From NCBI GenBank assembly GCA_027100635.1, contig JAMOOQ010000016.1, forward strand, positions 1 to 54,750: DNA of 54,750 nucleotides, read 5' to 3'. The notes beneath the pieces are model-generated. The model did no database searches and was not told the DNA's origin. It saw only the letters and a program-made list of their open reading frames with translations. Of the stretch, positions 8,097 to 17,222 are shown in pieces (position 1 is the first letter of the stretch; the number at the start of each line of letters is the position of its first letter). This DNA is from Campylobacteraceae bacterium. Its GTDB lineage: Bacteria; Campylobacterota; Campylobacteria; Campylobacterales; Sulfurovaceae. The position numbers were made by a program, and so were the translations under genes.

Positions 8097-8981
8097 CTAT
8101 TTCAATGTTTTGATATAAGCTGATAATGACTTAATTTGAACTGGTGTTAGCATAGTTTTAAATGCTGGCATTGAACCTAGCTTACCTTTTTTACCATGCT
8201 CTAAAATTTTACTGATAATTAAATCATCATACTCAGCAATATTTGGAGCCATTCCACCCATACCTTTACCATCTTCACCATGACAAGATGTACAAGCAGC
8301 AAATGCTACAGGAGCTTCACCTTTCATACCACCAGCAATAAAAGTAGCAATCGCCTCTGCATCATCTCCACTTGCCATACCAGCAGGCATTGCACCCATT
8401 GGATAACCAAGTTGATCAGAACCATTAGCTATTACATATAACACTTGATCTTTACTCATACGAGTTGTAAAATCATGAGCTTTACCAGAAAGTCCATCAC
8501 CAGTTTCTCCATGACAAGGAGCACATTTTACTAAAAATAGTGACTCTCCCATAGCTTGTAATGTTGCTTCATCTGCATTTTTATAAACACTATCAAACTT
8601 AGCATTATATTCTAAAACTTCCTCATTGTATTGTCCAATTTGAGAAAATGCATTTAAAGGATAACCTATAAACCAATACCATAAACCCCAAATCATTGTT
8701 CCTAAAAACGAAAATGCCCAACCAGATGGAAGTTCATTTTTATATTCACCAATCCCATCCCAGTTCTCTTCTGCTAATTCACCACTAGCAGTATCTGTTT
8801 TCATCTGATTAATATACTTTACAGATACACCAGCAGTTAATACAGCAATCGCAATAGCACCTATCATTGTAATCATATTGATAGAATCACTTAAATCAAT
8901 ATTCATAGAATTAACTACAGCAAGTGTAGCAATGATAAGTACGGCAGCAAATGCTAGTGCTTTTATCATTAAACCATTCAT
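8097..8981 (-). CDS. ccoP: cbb3-type cytochrome c oxidase subunit CcoP (di-heme)
   Basis: 294 residues. Two N-terminal membrane helices (about 5-55 and 88-110) precede two cytochrome c domains with heme motifs CAPCH (about 154) and CTSCH (about 230), each followed by a distal Met region (GAMPAG, SMPAF). CcoP passes electrons from soluble cytochrome c to CcoO and CcoN. The two early helices are typical of the campylobacterial version. AAGGAGTAAAATAT gives a clear ribosome binding site. Confidence 0.95.
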   Translation of the reverse strand: MNGLMIKALAFAAVLIIATLAVVNSMNIDLSDSINMITMIGAIAIAVLTAGVSVKYINQMKTDTASGELAEENWDGIGEYKNELPSGWAFSFLGTMIWGLWYWFIGYPLNAFSQIGQYNEEVLEYNAKFDSVYKNADEATLQAMGESLFLVKCAPCHGETGDGLSGKAHDFTTRMSKDQVLYVIANGSDQLGYPMGAMPAGMASGDDAEAIATFIAGGMKGEAPVAFAACTSCHGEDGKGMGGMAPNIAEYDDLIISKILEHGKKGKLGSMPAFKTMLTPVQIKSLSAYIKTLK

Positions 8982-8986
8982 ATATT

Positions 8987-9193
8987 TTACTCCTTACTTT
9001 CTTTAGTTTTAGGATTATTTTCTACAGGAGCATCACTAATTTCATCGTGAAGTGCCATATCTGCATACTTTTCATAATCCTTCTCCCCTTTCTTCTCACT
9101 CCTGTATAGATGAAGAATATATCCATACAAAAGTAATACTAAAAACATAGTCAAAAAGAAATTTGCATAACCTTGCAATTCTCTTATATCCAC
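8987..9193 (-). CDS. ccoQ: cbb3-type oxidase small subunit CcoQ
   Basis: 68 residues starting with GTG, preceded by GAGGGTGAGATA. One membrane helix (ANFFLTMFLVLLLYGYILHLY) is followed by a charged cytoplasmic tail (RSEKKGEKDYEKYADMALHDE). Size, topology and position between ccoO and ccoP identify CcoQ/FixQ, which stabilises the oxidase core. Confidence 0.9.
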   Translation of the reverse strand: MDIRELQGYANFFLTMFLVLLLYGYILHLYRSEKKGEKDYEKYADMALHDEISDAPVENNPKTKESKE

Positions 9194-9204
9194 TATCTCA
9201 CCCT

Positions 9205-9870
9205 CTACTTCAATCTATTTAAATATGCAATTAATGCAACAATTTCAGGAATATTACCTGATTCTACTGCATCTTTAACATCTTTATTTTTCATATCAGC
9301 TGTTACTAACTTAGCTTCTTCAAGAGCCATTTTTTGTGCCTCTTCCCAAGTTCCTAGTTTAGTTCCACCCTCTACATCATAAGGGGTATTAAATACTGTT
9401 TTAACAGTTACAGCTTCTGCATAAGCAGTCTCTATATCAGCTATATTTGTAAAATGATGCTTATATGCTGGCATAATTGAATCAGGTACAACAGACTTTG
9501 GATCCCACATATGGTTTTCATGCCAATCAGTAGTTCTATAGTTTCCTACACGATGAAGATCAGGACCAGTTCTTTTTGAACCCCATAAAAAAGGTCTATC
9601 ATAAGCATACTCACCACTAAGTGAATATTGACCATATCTATCTGTTTCTGATTTAAATGGTCTAATCATTTGAGAATGACATGAAAGACAATTATCTTTT
9701 TTATAAACCTCTTTACCTGCAAGTTGAAGTACAGTATATGGTTTTAGTCCTTTTACTGGACGAGAAGCCTCTGCAAAGTTTGGTAAAATTTCTATAATAC
9801 CTGCAAATGCAATAACAATAAACACTCCCACACTAAAAAAGAATGGATTTTTTTCTAACCAATGAAACAT
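9205..9870 (-). CDS. ccoO: cbb3-type cytochrome c oxidase subunit CcoO (mono-heme)
   Basis: 221 residues with one N-terminal membrane anchor (about 9-28) and a periplasmic cytochrome c domain: heme motif CLSCH (NCLSCHSQMIRPF), the GPDLHRVG segment and a distal Met in SIMPAYKHH. CcoO relays electrons from CcoP to the CcoN heme-copper centre. It follows ccoN by 11 bp in the same operon. Full length for the family. Confidence 0.95.
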   Translation of the reverse strand: MFHWLEKNPFFFSVGVFIVIAFAGIIEILPNFAEASRPVKGLKPYTVLQLAGKEVYKKDNCLSCHSQMIRPFKSETDRYGQYSLSGEYAYDRPFLWGSKRTGPDLHRVGNYRTTDWHENHMWDPKSVVPDSIMPAYKHHFTNIADIETAYAEAVTVKTVFNTPYDVEGGTKLGTWEEAQKMALEEAKLVTADMKNKDVKDAVESGNIPEIVALIAYLNRLK

Positions 9871-9881
9871 AATCTACCTCC

Positions 9882-11345
9882 TTAAGCCATAGGTGTTTTA
9901 AACTGTGGTTCTTCTGTTAATCTTTTAGAAGAAGTTATAGTTTTATAAATATTATATGCAAATATAAGAAAACCTGAAAGATATAATACGCCTGATAATG
10001 CTCTAATAGCATAATAAGGATGAAGTACAGTTACTGTATCAATAAATGAATACATTAAATTACCATATTCATCAACAGCTCTCCACATCATACCTTGAGT
10101 GATACCTGCAATCCACATTGATGTAAAATATAATACAACTGCAAGTGTTTGTAACCAAAATTGTGTTTCCATAAGAGATTTTGAATATATCTCTCTCTTA
10201 AACATTCTCGGTGTCATATGGAAAATTCCAGCCATAATCGTAAATGCAACCCATCCAAGAGTACCATCATGAACATGTCCAGGAATCCAATCTGTAAAGT
10301 GAGCAATCGCATTTACTGATTTAATAGCTTGAATTGGACCTTCAAGAGTTGAAAGCATATAGAATGTTGAAGCTAGTACCATAAATTTAATTAATGGATT
10401 ATCTGTAAGTTGATTCCACTCACCCTTCATTGTAAGAAGCATATTTATCGCTGAACCCCAAGATGGAAGAATTAGAACTATTGAGAATATTGAACCCATA
10501 GTTTGCATCCAATCAGGAACAGGAGAATATAAAAGGTGGTGTGAACCAGCCCATAAATAAACAAACATTAAACCCCAAAAAGAAAGTAAAGAAAGCTTAT
10601 ATGAATATATAGCTTGACCTGATTCTTTTGGAAGAAAATAATAAATTATAGCAATAATAGGAACAGTAAACACGAATGCAACTGCATTATGTCCCCACCA
10701 CCACTGAACAAGAGCATCATTTGTACCTGAGTACATAGAAACTGAGTGCATGATATTACCATAACCACTTACTAAAGCAGTTGGAACAGCCATATTATTA
10801 AATAGATAAAGCATTGCAATACCAATGAAACATGCGATATAATACCATAAAGATATATATAAAGATTTTTCTCTTCTAATCCCAATTAGACCAAAGATAC
10901 TAACTCCCCATAATAACCATACAATAACAATTACTATATCAATTGGCCACTCATATTGAGCATACTCTTTACCTTGTGAAAATCCTAAAACTAGCGAAAC
11001 AGTTGCAAGTAAAGCACCTACAAAATATAACCAGAAATGTATTTTCCCTACAGTCATCAATAAATTTGATTCTGCCATTGAAACCTTAAGAACTCTTTGT
11101 GCAACATAATAAAATGTAGCAAAAACTCCACTTAAAGTAAACCCAAAAATTACAACCGTAGTATGAACAGGTCTAAGTCTTGAAAAAGTTCCATATTCAC
11201 CAAACATATAATTTAATTCAGGAAATGCTAATTGAGCAGCTATAAGCGTACCAATTATCATACCTAAAATTCCAAATAAAATTGTCGTATAAGTAAACAA
11301 TTTTGCTATAGAATAATCATATTCAAATGCAGCATTTGATTGCAT
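9882..11345 (-). CDS. ccoN: cbb3-type cytochrome c oxidase catalytic subunit CcoN
   Basis: 487 residues, about 12 membrane helices. Heme and copper ligand histidines are in RPVHTTVVIFGF, WWWGHNAVAF, GSHHLLYSPVPDW and TDWIPGHVHDGTLGW. It reduces O2 to water with high affinity at the low-spin b/high-spin b3-CuB site and pumps protons. First gene of the operon running down to 6072; the start is preceded by CTAGGGGG. A high-affinity cbb3 oxidase suggests a microaerophilic life. Confidence 0.97.
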   Translation of the reverse strand: MQSNAAFEYDYSIAKLFTYTTILFGILGMIIGTLIAAQLAFPELNYMFGEYGTFSRLRPVHTTVVIFGFTLSGVFATFYYVAQRVLKVSMAESNLLMTVGKIHFWLYFVGALLATVSLVLGFSQGKEYAQYEWPIDIVIVIVWLLWGVSIFGLIGIRREKSLYISLWYYIACFIGIAMLYLFNNMAVPTALVSGYGNIMHSVSMYSGTNDALVQWWWGHNAVAFVFTVPIIAIIYYFLPKESGQAIYSYKLSLLSFWGLMFVYLWAGSHHLLYSPVPDWMQTMGSIFSIVLILPSWGSAINMLLTMKGEWNQLTDNPLIKFMVLASTFYMLSTLEGPIQAIKSVNAIAHFTDWIPGHVHDGTLGWVAFTIMAGIFHMTPRMFKREIYSKSLMETQFWLQTLAVVLYFTSMWIAGITQGMMWRAVDEYGNLMYSFIDTVTVLHPYYAIRALSGVLYLSGFLIFAYNIYKTITSSKRLTEEPQFKTPMA

Positions 11346-11484
11346 GCAATACCCCCTAGATATTTTTTATTTAACTTCTTATTATATATAAATATTTATC
11401 TTAGAATACTTAAAAAAGATAAATTATTTTGATATTTATTTACTATTTTTATATATACTTACACAAAAAATTAGGAAATTAAAA
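11346..11484 (-). promoter_or_regulatory. Divergent promoter region, ccoN operon / DUF3817 gene
   Basis: A 139-bp, extremely AT-rich gap between divergently transcribed genes. On the minus strand a TATAAT -10 hexamer (plus-strand ATTATA at 11381-11386) lies about 35 bases before the ccoN start, with AGGGGG (11351-11357 region) as its ribosome binding site. On the plus strand TTAGGAAATTAAAA precedes the TTG start at 11485. I saw no clear FNR-like palindrome. Confidence 0.4.
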
Positions 11485-11778
11485 TTGAGAAATACAATAC
11501 TTGGAAGATTTAGATTAATTGGATTAATAGAAGGATTATCATATTTAACTTTATTATTTATAGCAATGCCAATGAAATATATGATGGGGGAGCCTATATA
11601 TGTTAAAATTGTTGGTATGACTCATGGAATACTTTTTATAATATTTGTTATGGCTCAAGCTAGTTTATCAGCTAAATATAAACTTAATTGGAAAGATAAC
11701 ACTATATATTTTATCGCATCATTAATTCCATTTGGAACATTTTTTACAGATTCTAAATTAAAAAAATTAGAAAATTAA
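11485..11778 (+). CDS. DUF3817 family integral membrane protein
   Basis: 97 residues from a TTG start (RNTILGRFRLIGLIEGLSYL), preceded by TTAGGA. Three membrane helices (about 8-28, 38-58, 72-90) with the family pattern RxxGxxEGxSYLxLL and KxxGMTHGxLF, as in DUF3817/YdzA-like proteins. Monocistronic, divergent from the cco operon. Function unknown. Confidence 0.75.
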   Translation: MRNTILGRFRLIGLIEGLSYLTLLFIAMPMKYMMGEPIYVKIVGMTHGILFIIFVMAQASLSAKYKLNWKDNTIYFIASLIPFGTFFTDSKLKKLEN

Positions 11779-11854
11779 TAAAATACTATAAAATATATCT
11801 TAATATTAAATATAATCTATTATAATACAAAATATTATATTTTAAAGGGGTATT

Positions 11855-13027
11855 ATGGCACATGTTTACGCAAAGTATGAAGATATAGATAAAGATCAAC
11901 TTCAAAAAGATGTTGAAAATGCAAAAGCAACAATAGGAGATCCTAATGAAGAAGATTTACAGCATCTTTTAAAAATGGAAAAATGGGGAAGAACTGCAAC
12001 CGTAACAGGTTTTCTTATTCTTTTCTTTTTGTCTACTTTTGAGGCATTTAATGATGGAGAGATAAATAATTATCTTTTTTGGTCTATAGCTATTTTATCA
12101 GCTATCCTTATTAGTACAGGTAATGTAGCTCGTTGGGCAAATGTTACTCATCCAATTTTACATGGTGCTTATGATAAAGTTCCAAATATTCCTAGAAAAT
12201 ATACAAAGAAAGTATATGCAAAGGGTAGTAGACGACCTCTTGATTGGGCTGATTGGATATATCCTCAGGCTTGGGAATATGAGCATAATATTATGCACCA
12301 TTATCATTTAGGTGAAGATGATGATCCAGATAATGTTGAAAGAAATATGCAATGGCTTATTAAATCAAAAACACCAATGTGGGCAAGAAGACTATTTGTA
12401 TATATCTTTGCTGGAACTTGGAAATTTACATATTATGCACCAAATACTTTAAGAATTTTAGAGAATAAGAAAAGAAGAGAGAATAATAAACTTGATATGA
12501 AAGATTATGAGTTTAATCCATTTAAACCTCTTGGAACCGAACTTTGGATGAACTATTATCTTCCATATGCATCTTTAAAATTTATTATTATACCTGCACT
12601 ATTTTTACCTCTAGGCGTTGGAGCTGTAATCAATGCTTTAATTGTAATGCTTATTGCAGAATTTTTTGCTAATCTCCACTCATTTTTAGTAATTGTTCCA
12701 AATCACTCTGCTGATGATATTTATATGTTTACTGAACCATATAATGGTAAAGGTGAATTTTATTTAAGACAAATTATGGGAAGTGTAAACTATAATACTG
12801 GTTCTGATTGGAAAGATTTTTTACATGGATTTTTAAATTATCAAGTGGAACATCATCTATTCCCAGATATGCCACTTAGCTTTTATCAAAAAACTCAACC
12901 ATTAGTTAAAGAAATTTGTAAAAAACATAACCTTGAATATCGTCAAGAGAGTGTATTTAAAAGAATGTCTATGACTATTGACCTTATGGTTGGAAAAACA
13001 AAACTTTTAAGAGTAGATGGGGTTTAA
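11855..13027 (+). CDS. Membrane fatty acid desaturase family protein
   Basis: 390 residues, with membrane helices near 48-68, 75-93 and 228-262. Three histidine clusters characteristic of the diiron desaturase superfamily are present: EYEHNIMHHYHLG (about 143-155), FFANLHSFLVIVPNHS (about 270-285) and YQVEHHLFPDMP (about 329-340). Likely inserts a double bond into acyl chains or a related lipid at the membrane; regiospecificity cannot be read from sequence. AAAGGGG precedes the ATG. Appears to be its own transcription unit. Confidence 0.85.
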   Translation: MAHVYAKYEDIDKDQLQKDVENAKATIGDPNEEDLQHLLKMEKWGRTATVTGFLILFFLSTFEAFNDGEINNYLFWSIAILSAILISTGNVARWANVTHPILHGAYDKVPNIPRKYTKKVYAKGSRRPLDWADWIYPQAWEYEHNIMHHYHLGEDDDPDNVERNMQWLIKSKTPMWARRLFVYIFAGTWKFTYYAPNTLRILENKKRRENNKLDMKDYEFNPFKPLGTELWMNYYLPYASLKFIIIPALFLPLGVGAVINALIVMLIAEFFANLHSFLVIVPNHSADDIYMFTEPYNGKGEFYLRQIMGSVNYNTGSDWKDFLHGFLNYQVEHHLFPDMPLSFYQKTQPLVKEICKKHNLEYRQESVFKRMSMTIDLMVGKTKLLRVDGV

Positions 13028-13051
13028 TCCTATATATTTTTGAATTTATAT

Positions 13052-13083
13052 AGGAAGTGGTGGATTTCATCCACCCTACTCCA
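13052..13083. repeat. Short hairpin repeat, GGTGGAT-TTC-ATCCACC
   Basis: A perfect 7-bp stem (13059-13065 with 13069-13075) around TTC, followed by CTAC and flanked by AGTGG/CCACT. It lies just after the desaturase gene and could end its transcript, although no T-run follows; the form also matches common dispersed intergenic repeats. Confidence 0.4.
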
Positions 13084-13085
13084 CT

Positions 13086-13180
13086 TTACTTCAAACTTTG
13101 TTCCATTATTAAAAGTAAACCTACTCCATCATCTTCTATAATCAAAGTTATACTCTTATCTACAATTTTAAAAGATATAA
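13086..13180 (-). pseudogene. Histidine kinase fragment (ATPase G-box), 3' remnant
   Basis: Read on the minus strand, the sequence next to the IS encodes SFKIVDKSITLIIEDDGVGL and ends at a stop at 13086-13088. IEDDGVG is the G1 box of HATPase domains. The IS at 13181-14189 interrupts it, and 14190-14248 carries a possible upstream piece. The gene is dead; which kinase it was cannot be told. Confidence 0.5.
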
Positions 13181-14189
13181 CCGACATTACTCACCCCTAT
13201 AAACTTAAACAAATATAATAGGGAATTAATATATAAACTAGGAGGATAGCATCTGTTTTACAAAAATAAATAAAATAAAAACAAAAAAATTAGGAGATCA
13301 AAGAACACTGAGCCATGGGGACGCTGTGGTCGCTATGATCATCAATGGCTTGGGTTTTACAGGTACTCCACTATATATGACTCCACAATATTTTGAAGAT
13401 AAACCAATAGCCCAACTATTGTCAAAGATATAATCTCAACTATAGAGTTCAGTCAATTAGAAATAATTGATGATAACTACTCATATTTGGAGATAGGAAG
13501 CAACTATAATGATGTAAATCAAAGATGGATAATTGTAGATAATAAAGAGATAGAATATCTAAAGAATAAGAGTACAATCAAGAGATTTGATACAAATAGT
13601 AAAAAAGATTTAAAACCTAAAAAAGATGCTATTAAAGATGTTACAGAGTATACTGTTTTGGCAAATATGACTAGTAATCTAAGTAAATTTCATGAAGAGA
13701 AAAAGAGAAATGGAATTTTTATTTTGGCAACAAATGAGCTAGAAAATAAGTCATTAAAACCCCAAGAAATTTTAAATGAGTACAAAAATCAACAAAAAGT
13801 AGAAAGAGGTTTTAGGTTCTTAAAAGACCCAAAATTTCATGCTGATTCTATCTTTTTAAAAAAACCTGAACGGATTGCATCATTATTAATGATTATGACA
13901 TTATCCTTACTAGTGTATTCTGCATTAGAACATAAAGTTCGCAAAAATATGAAGAAAAATAACCTAACTTTTCCAAATCAGAAGGGAAAACCAATATCAA
14001 ATCCTACTATGAGATGGGTTTTTCAATATTTTTTCTCCGTGGTTTTAATTTTATTTGAAGGAGGGGCTCAATTGGACTATTTTAATGAAAATCATGAGAT
14101 TATTTTGGAGTGCTTAGGGGATAATTACGAGGAGTTTTATGATTAGTTGTTTTATATTAGTTTAAGTTTAGAGGGGTGATGAATGTCGG
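13181..14189 (+). mobile_element. IS1634-family element, internally deleted
   Basis: A 1.0-kb element with inverted ends: CCGACATTACTCACCCCTAT at the left and its counterpart (AGGGGTGATGAATGTCGG) at the right. The left leader matches the IS ends at 1-122 and 54627-54750. Full IS1634-type elements are about 1.7-2 kb, so this copy has lost around 0.8 kb from inside. TATA flanks both sides if the ends are set one base further out, a possible short target duplication. Confidence 0.75.
13283..14146 (+). pseudogene. IS1634-family transposase, internally deleted remnant
   Basis: The first fragment (13283-13420) encodes LSHGDAVVAMIINGLGFTG..PLYMTPQYFEDKPIAQLL, the DUF4277 N-terminus of IS1634 transposases. 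Just before position 13421 the frame shifts and jumps directly into the C-terminal third, where KVERGFRFLKDP and ERIASLLMIMTLSLLVYSALE are the typical end of the DDE domain. The central part with the catalytic aspartates is missing, so the product cannot be active. Combined length about 285 residues against about 560 for the family. Confidence 0.75.
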
Positions 14190-14248
14190 TTATAATTTTT
14201 CTTAGCAATCTCTTTAGAAATATTGTTTGCATTGTACTGATTTATAAT
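14190..14248 (-). pseudogene. Possible upstream piece of the interrupted histidine kinase
   Basis: Minus-strand codons give NANNISKEIAKKN, which resembles the N-box region of NarX/DegS-type kinases (ALNNISKHAKAKN pattern). Joined across the IS it would lead to the IEDDGVG fragment at 13086-13180, but the frame does not join cleanly, so the gene had already decayed or the match is partly chance. Confidence 0.3.
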
Positions 14249-15928
14249 TTACACAAATAACATAGCTAATCTAATTTTATAATAGCTAACCTTTCCATTT
14301 AAGGCGTCAAATACAGGTTTTAATCTTAGATGACCATTATCATTAAAATCTTTTTTATCTTTTTTTGATTTTATACTTTCTATTGTTCTTATAATTTTCT
14401 TAAAATCACCAGATTTTGGTTTAAACTTACTTAAATCTAAATTCTTATCTTCTTGTTTGAGTTTAGTTAAATGGTTTACAACTGTATCTTCTATCAATCC
14501 TCTAGTTTTAGCTAACTGTTTAATACTATTTACTTTATCAATTAAATTTTTTGTCTTTTCATAAGTTGATTGATCGCTATTATCTTTTTCTCTTCTTTTA
14601 TTTTTATCAAATGTTCCACCAAGTTTTAATATATGTAATCTAGCTTTTTCTTCTAAATTATCAATAGCCTCTATCTCTTTTATAGCTTTTTGGGAAGCTT
14701 GTTTTATTCTGCTATCTACTCTTAAAATCAATGGATCAACTCTTAGTGCCATATCATTTATTCCCATTAATCGCAATCCATCTATATTTCTTATTCGTGA
14801 AAGTGCCACATAACCCTGTCCCATCTCAAAAGTCCTAGACAGATCAATCTCTACTGCATCTAATGTCATACCTTGTGATTTATGTATAGTTATAGCCCAT
14901 GCTAAACGCAAAGGAATTTGAGATACACTAGCTATATTATTTCCCTCTTCATCTTCTACTAGCCACTCATCATAACCCACAACTATTCTATTACCACTTG
15001 TAGTTTCTACAATAGGCATTTTATCTAATTTATTAAAACCTTTTACTACACCAATTGTACCATTAAAATATCTTTGTTCAGAATTATTTTTTATAAAAAT
15101 TACAATAGCATCTTTTTTTAGAGTTAGTTCCTCTATAACCATAGATGTTTTAAATATCTTCTCTATATGTTTCTTTAAGCCTTTTGCATGATGAAAATAT
15201 TCTCTTGATGGAGTATTTAGCTTATTTAACTCATTTTCATTAATCCTATCTACATCCATATTATGCGTATATAATCTTGTAGGTCTATGATTTATATTTA
15301 GCTCTTTTAGGTGACAAGATTGTAAAGTTTGATATGTATTATCTGATATTATTCCTGAACGAATATCATCAAGAACAGCTATAAGCCTATTATCATCTTG
15401 CCTAAACTTAAGTTCAAGATAGCAAGTTCTAAAATCTAAATCTCTCCAAGTTGGTGATTGCCATGCAAATTTTTGCTCCCTTGGTTCTCTTGATATAGGA
15501 GGAAGCTGAAAGAAATCACCTGAAGCTATAACTTGAATACCACCAAAAGGTTTTGGATAATTTTTAAAGGCTTGTAAAACTCTATCCATGGAGGAGAATA
15601 GCTCAGGAGAAACCATTGAAATTTCATCTATAATCAAAACCTCTACATTTTTAAACCTCTTTCTTAAATATCTTCTTGATACTAGAACCTCTATAAAACC
15701 ATTATCAACAACTTCACGAATACCTATACCAAAAAAAGAGTGAATAGTCTGCCCTTTTATATGAGAAGCAGATAATCCTGTAGGTGCTACAATAGCTGGA
15801 AATATTTGCTTATTTTTAAGATACTTTATATACTCATTTATTAAATATGTCTTACCTGTTCCTGCAGAACCTGTAATAAATACATTCTCTCCTAATTTTA
15901 AAATATCTAAGGCTGTTGATTGTTTCAT
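14249..15928 (-). CDS. Pif1-like superfamily 1B helicase with C-terminal helix-turn-helix
   Basis: 559 residues. Walker A GSAGTGKT (about 20-27), Walker B VLIIDEISM with DxxQ-type GDFFQLPP, and late motifs AWAITIHKSQGMTL and GQGYVALSRI define a Pif1/RecD2-type 5'-3' DNA helicase. The last 120 residues (after a KNKRREKDN linker) look like the HTH_40 domain often attached to bacterial Pif1-like proteins. It starts 4 bp after hisD, so they are probably co-transcribed. Role in replication-fork or G-quadruplex processing is inferred from family. Confidence 0.85.
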   Translation of the reverse strand: MKQSTALDILKLGENVFITGSAGTGKTYLINEYIKYLKNKQIFPAIVAPTGLSASHIKGQTIHSFFGIGIREVVDNGFIEVLVSRRYLRKRFKNVEVLIIDEISMVSPELFSSMDRVLQAFKNYPKPFGGIQVIASGDFFQLPPISREPREQKFAWQSPTWRDLDFRTCYLELKFRQDDNRLIAVLDDIRSGIISDNTYQTLQSCHLKELNINHRPTRLYTHNMDVDRINENELNKLNTPSREYFHHAKGLKKHIEKIFKTSMVIEELTLKKDAIVIFIKNNSEQRYFNGTIGVVKGFNKLDKMPIVETTSGNRIVVGYDEWLVEDEEGNNIASVSQIPLRLAWAITIHKSQGMTLDAVEIDLSRTFEMGQGYVALSRIRNIDGLRLMGINDMALRVDPLILRVDSRIKQASQKAIKEIEAIDNLEEKARLHILKLGGTFDKNKRREKDNSDQSTYEKTKNLIDKVNSIKQLAKTRGLIEDTVVNHLTKLKQEDKNLDLSKFKPKSGDFKKIIRTIESIKSKKDKKDFNDNGHLRLKPVFDALNGKVSYYKIRLAMLFV

Positions 15929-15932
15929 TTAA

Positions 15933-17222
15933 TTATCTCAATCTCATCCGTACAGACTCTTCATGAGCAGTTAAACCCTCTGTATTTGCAATCAATGCAC
16001 AAGCTTCACCAATCTCATTAATACCCTCTCTACTCATAGATATAATAGAAGATTTTTTTAAAAAGTTATCAACACTAAGAGGAGAGTAAAATTTAGCAGT
16101 CCCACCCGTTGGTAGTGTATGATTTGGTCCAGCTACATAATCACCAATTGGTTCAGGCGTATAAGCACCCAAAAATATTGCTCCTGCATGTCTAATTTTT
16201 GCTAAAAGTTCCATTGGATTTTTTGTTACTACTTCAAGATGTTCTGGTGCAATATCATTCATAAGAGTAATAGCTTCATCCATACTTTTAGCAATTATAA
16301 TCGCTCCTCGCTCTTCAATAGATTTTCGTGCTATCTTTTCTCGTCCAAGAGTTTTTAACAATCTTTCCACTTCATCACTTACACTATTTGCTAATTTTTC
16401 ATCAGTTGTAATCATAATAGAACTAGCCATCTCATCATGTTCTGCTTGAGAAAGTAAATCAATTGCCATAAAATCAGCTCTTGCACTGCTATCTGCTAAT
16501 ATCCCAATCTCACTAGGTCCTGCTATCATATCAATATTTACTTCACCATACACAAGCTTTTTAGCAGTTGCCACAAAAATATTACCAGGACCTGTAATCA
16601 CATCAACTTTTGGAATAGTTTCTGTTCCATAAGCCATAGCACCAATAGCACTTGCCCCACCAACTTTATAAACTCTTATTAATTTACACAAATGACACGC
16701 TGCTAAAAGAAGTTCATTAATATCATCATCAGGAGTTGGAGTACAAACAATTATTTCTTTAACACCAGCTACAATCGCAGGAATTGCATTCATAAGTAAA
16801 CTACTAGGATACGCAGCTTTTCCACCAGGAATATAAAGTCCTGCTCTATCAACTGATGTTACCTTTTGCCCAAGCATATTTCCATTATCCTCAAAATCAA
16901 TCCATGACTTTGGCATAAGCTTTTGGTGATAAGACTCAATTCTATCATAAGCTAAATGCAAGGCTGATTTTAAATTATCATCTATATTCTCATAAGCCTT
17001 TTTCATATCATCTGTTGAAACTTCTAAGGCTTTATCACTAGCAGGACTCCATCTATCAAACTTTGTAATTTGCTCTTTTACTGCTTTGTTTCCATTATCT
17101 TTTATATCTTTAAGAAGTGAATTTACAGTAGCTGTTACGCTATCAATATCCATTGCACCTCTTACTAAAAGTTTATCAAATTCTTCTTGAAAGTTATTAT
17201 CTGTTGTTTTAAATATTTTCAT
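15933..17222 (-). CDS. hisD: Histidinol dehydrogenase
   Basis: 429 residues from the ATG at 17222 (MKIFKTTDNN). This start is preferred because it forms an ATGA stop/start overlap with the upstream gene and has AAGGA before it; a longer in-frame start at 17243 would add a poly-basic stretch. HisD oxidises L-histidinol to histidine in two NAD-dependent steps. GLYIPGGKAAYPSSLLM, VITGPGNIFVATAK, GPSEIGILAD, LLSQAEHDE and YVAGPNHTLPTGG carry the zinc and catalytic residues (Glu/His of the AEHD and PNH motifs). Full length. Confidence 0.95.
   Translation of the reverse strand: MKIFKTTDNNFQEEFDKLLVRGAMDIDSVTATVNSLLKDIKDNGNKAVKEQITKFDRWSPASDKALEVSTDDMKKAYENIDDNLKSALHLAYDRIESYHQKLMPKSWIDFEDNGNMLGQKVTSVDRAGLYIPGGKAAYPSSLLMNAIPAIVAGVKEIIVCTPTPDDDINELLLAACHLCKLIRVYKVGGASAIGAMAYGTETIPKVDVITGPGNIFVATAKKLVYGEVNIDMIAGPSEIGILADSSARADFMAIDLLSQAEHDEMASSIMITTDEKLANSVSDEVERLLKTLGREKIARKSIEERGAIIIAKSMDEAITLMNDIAPEHLEVVTKNPMELLAKIRHAGAIFLGAYTPEPIGDYVAGPNHTLPTGGTAKFYSPLSVDNFLKKSSIISMSREGINEIGEACALIANTEGLTAHEESVRMRLR

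Noticed and set aside
13487-14146. Intact transposase gene
   Set aside because: It holds only the C-terminal part; the N-terminus lies in another frame at 13283-13420 and the catalytic centre is deleted.
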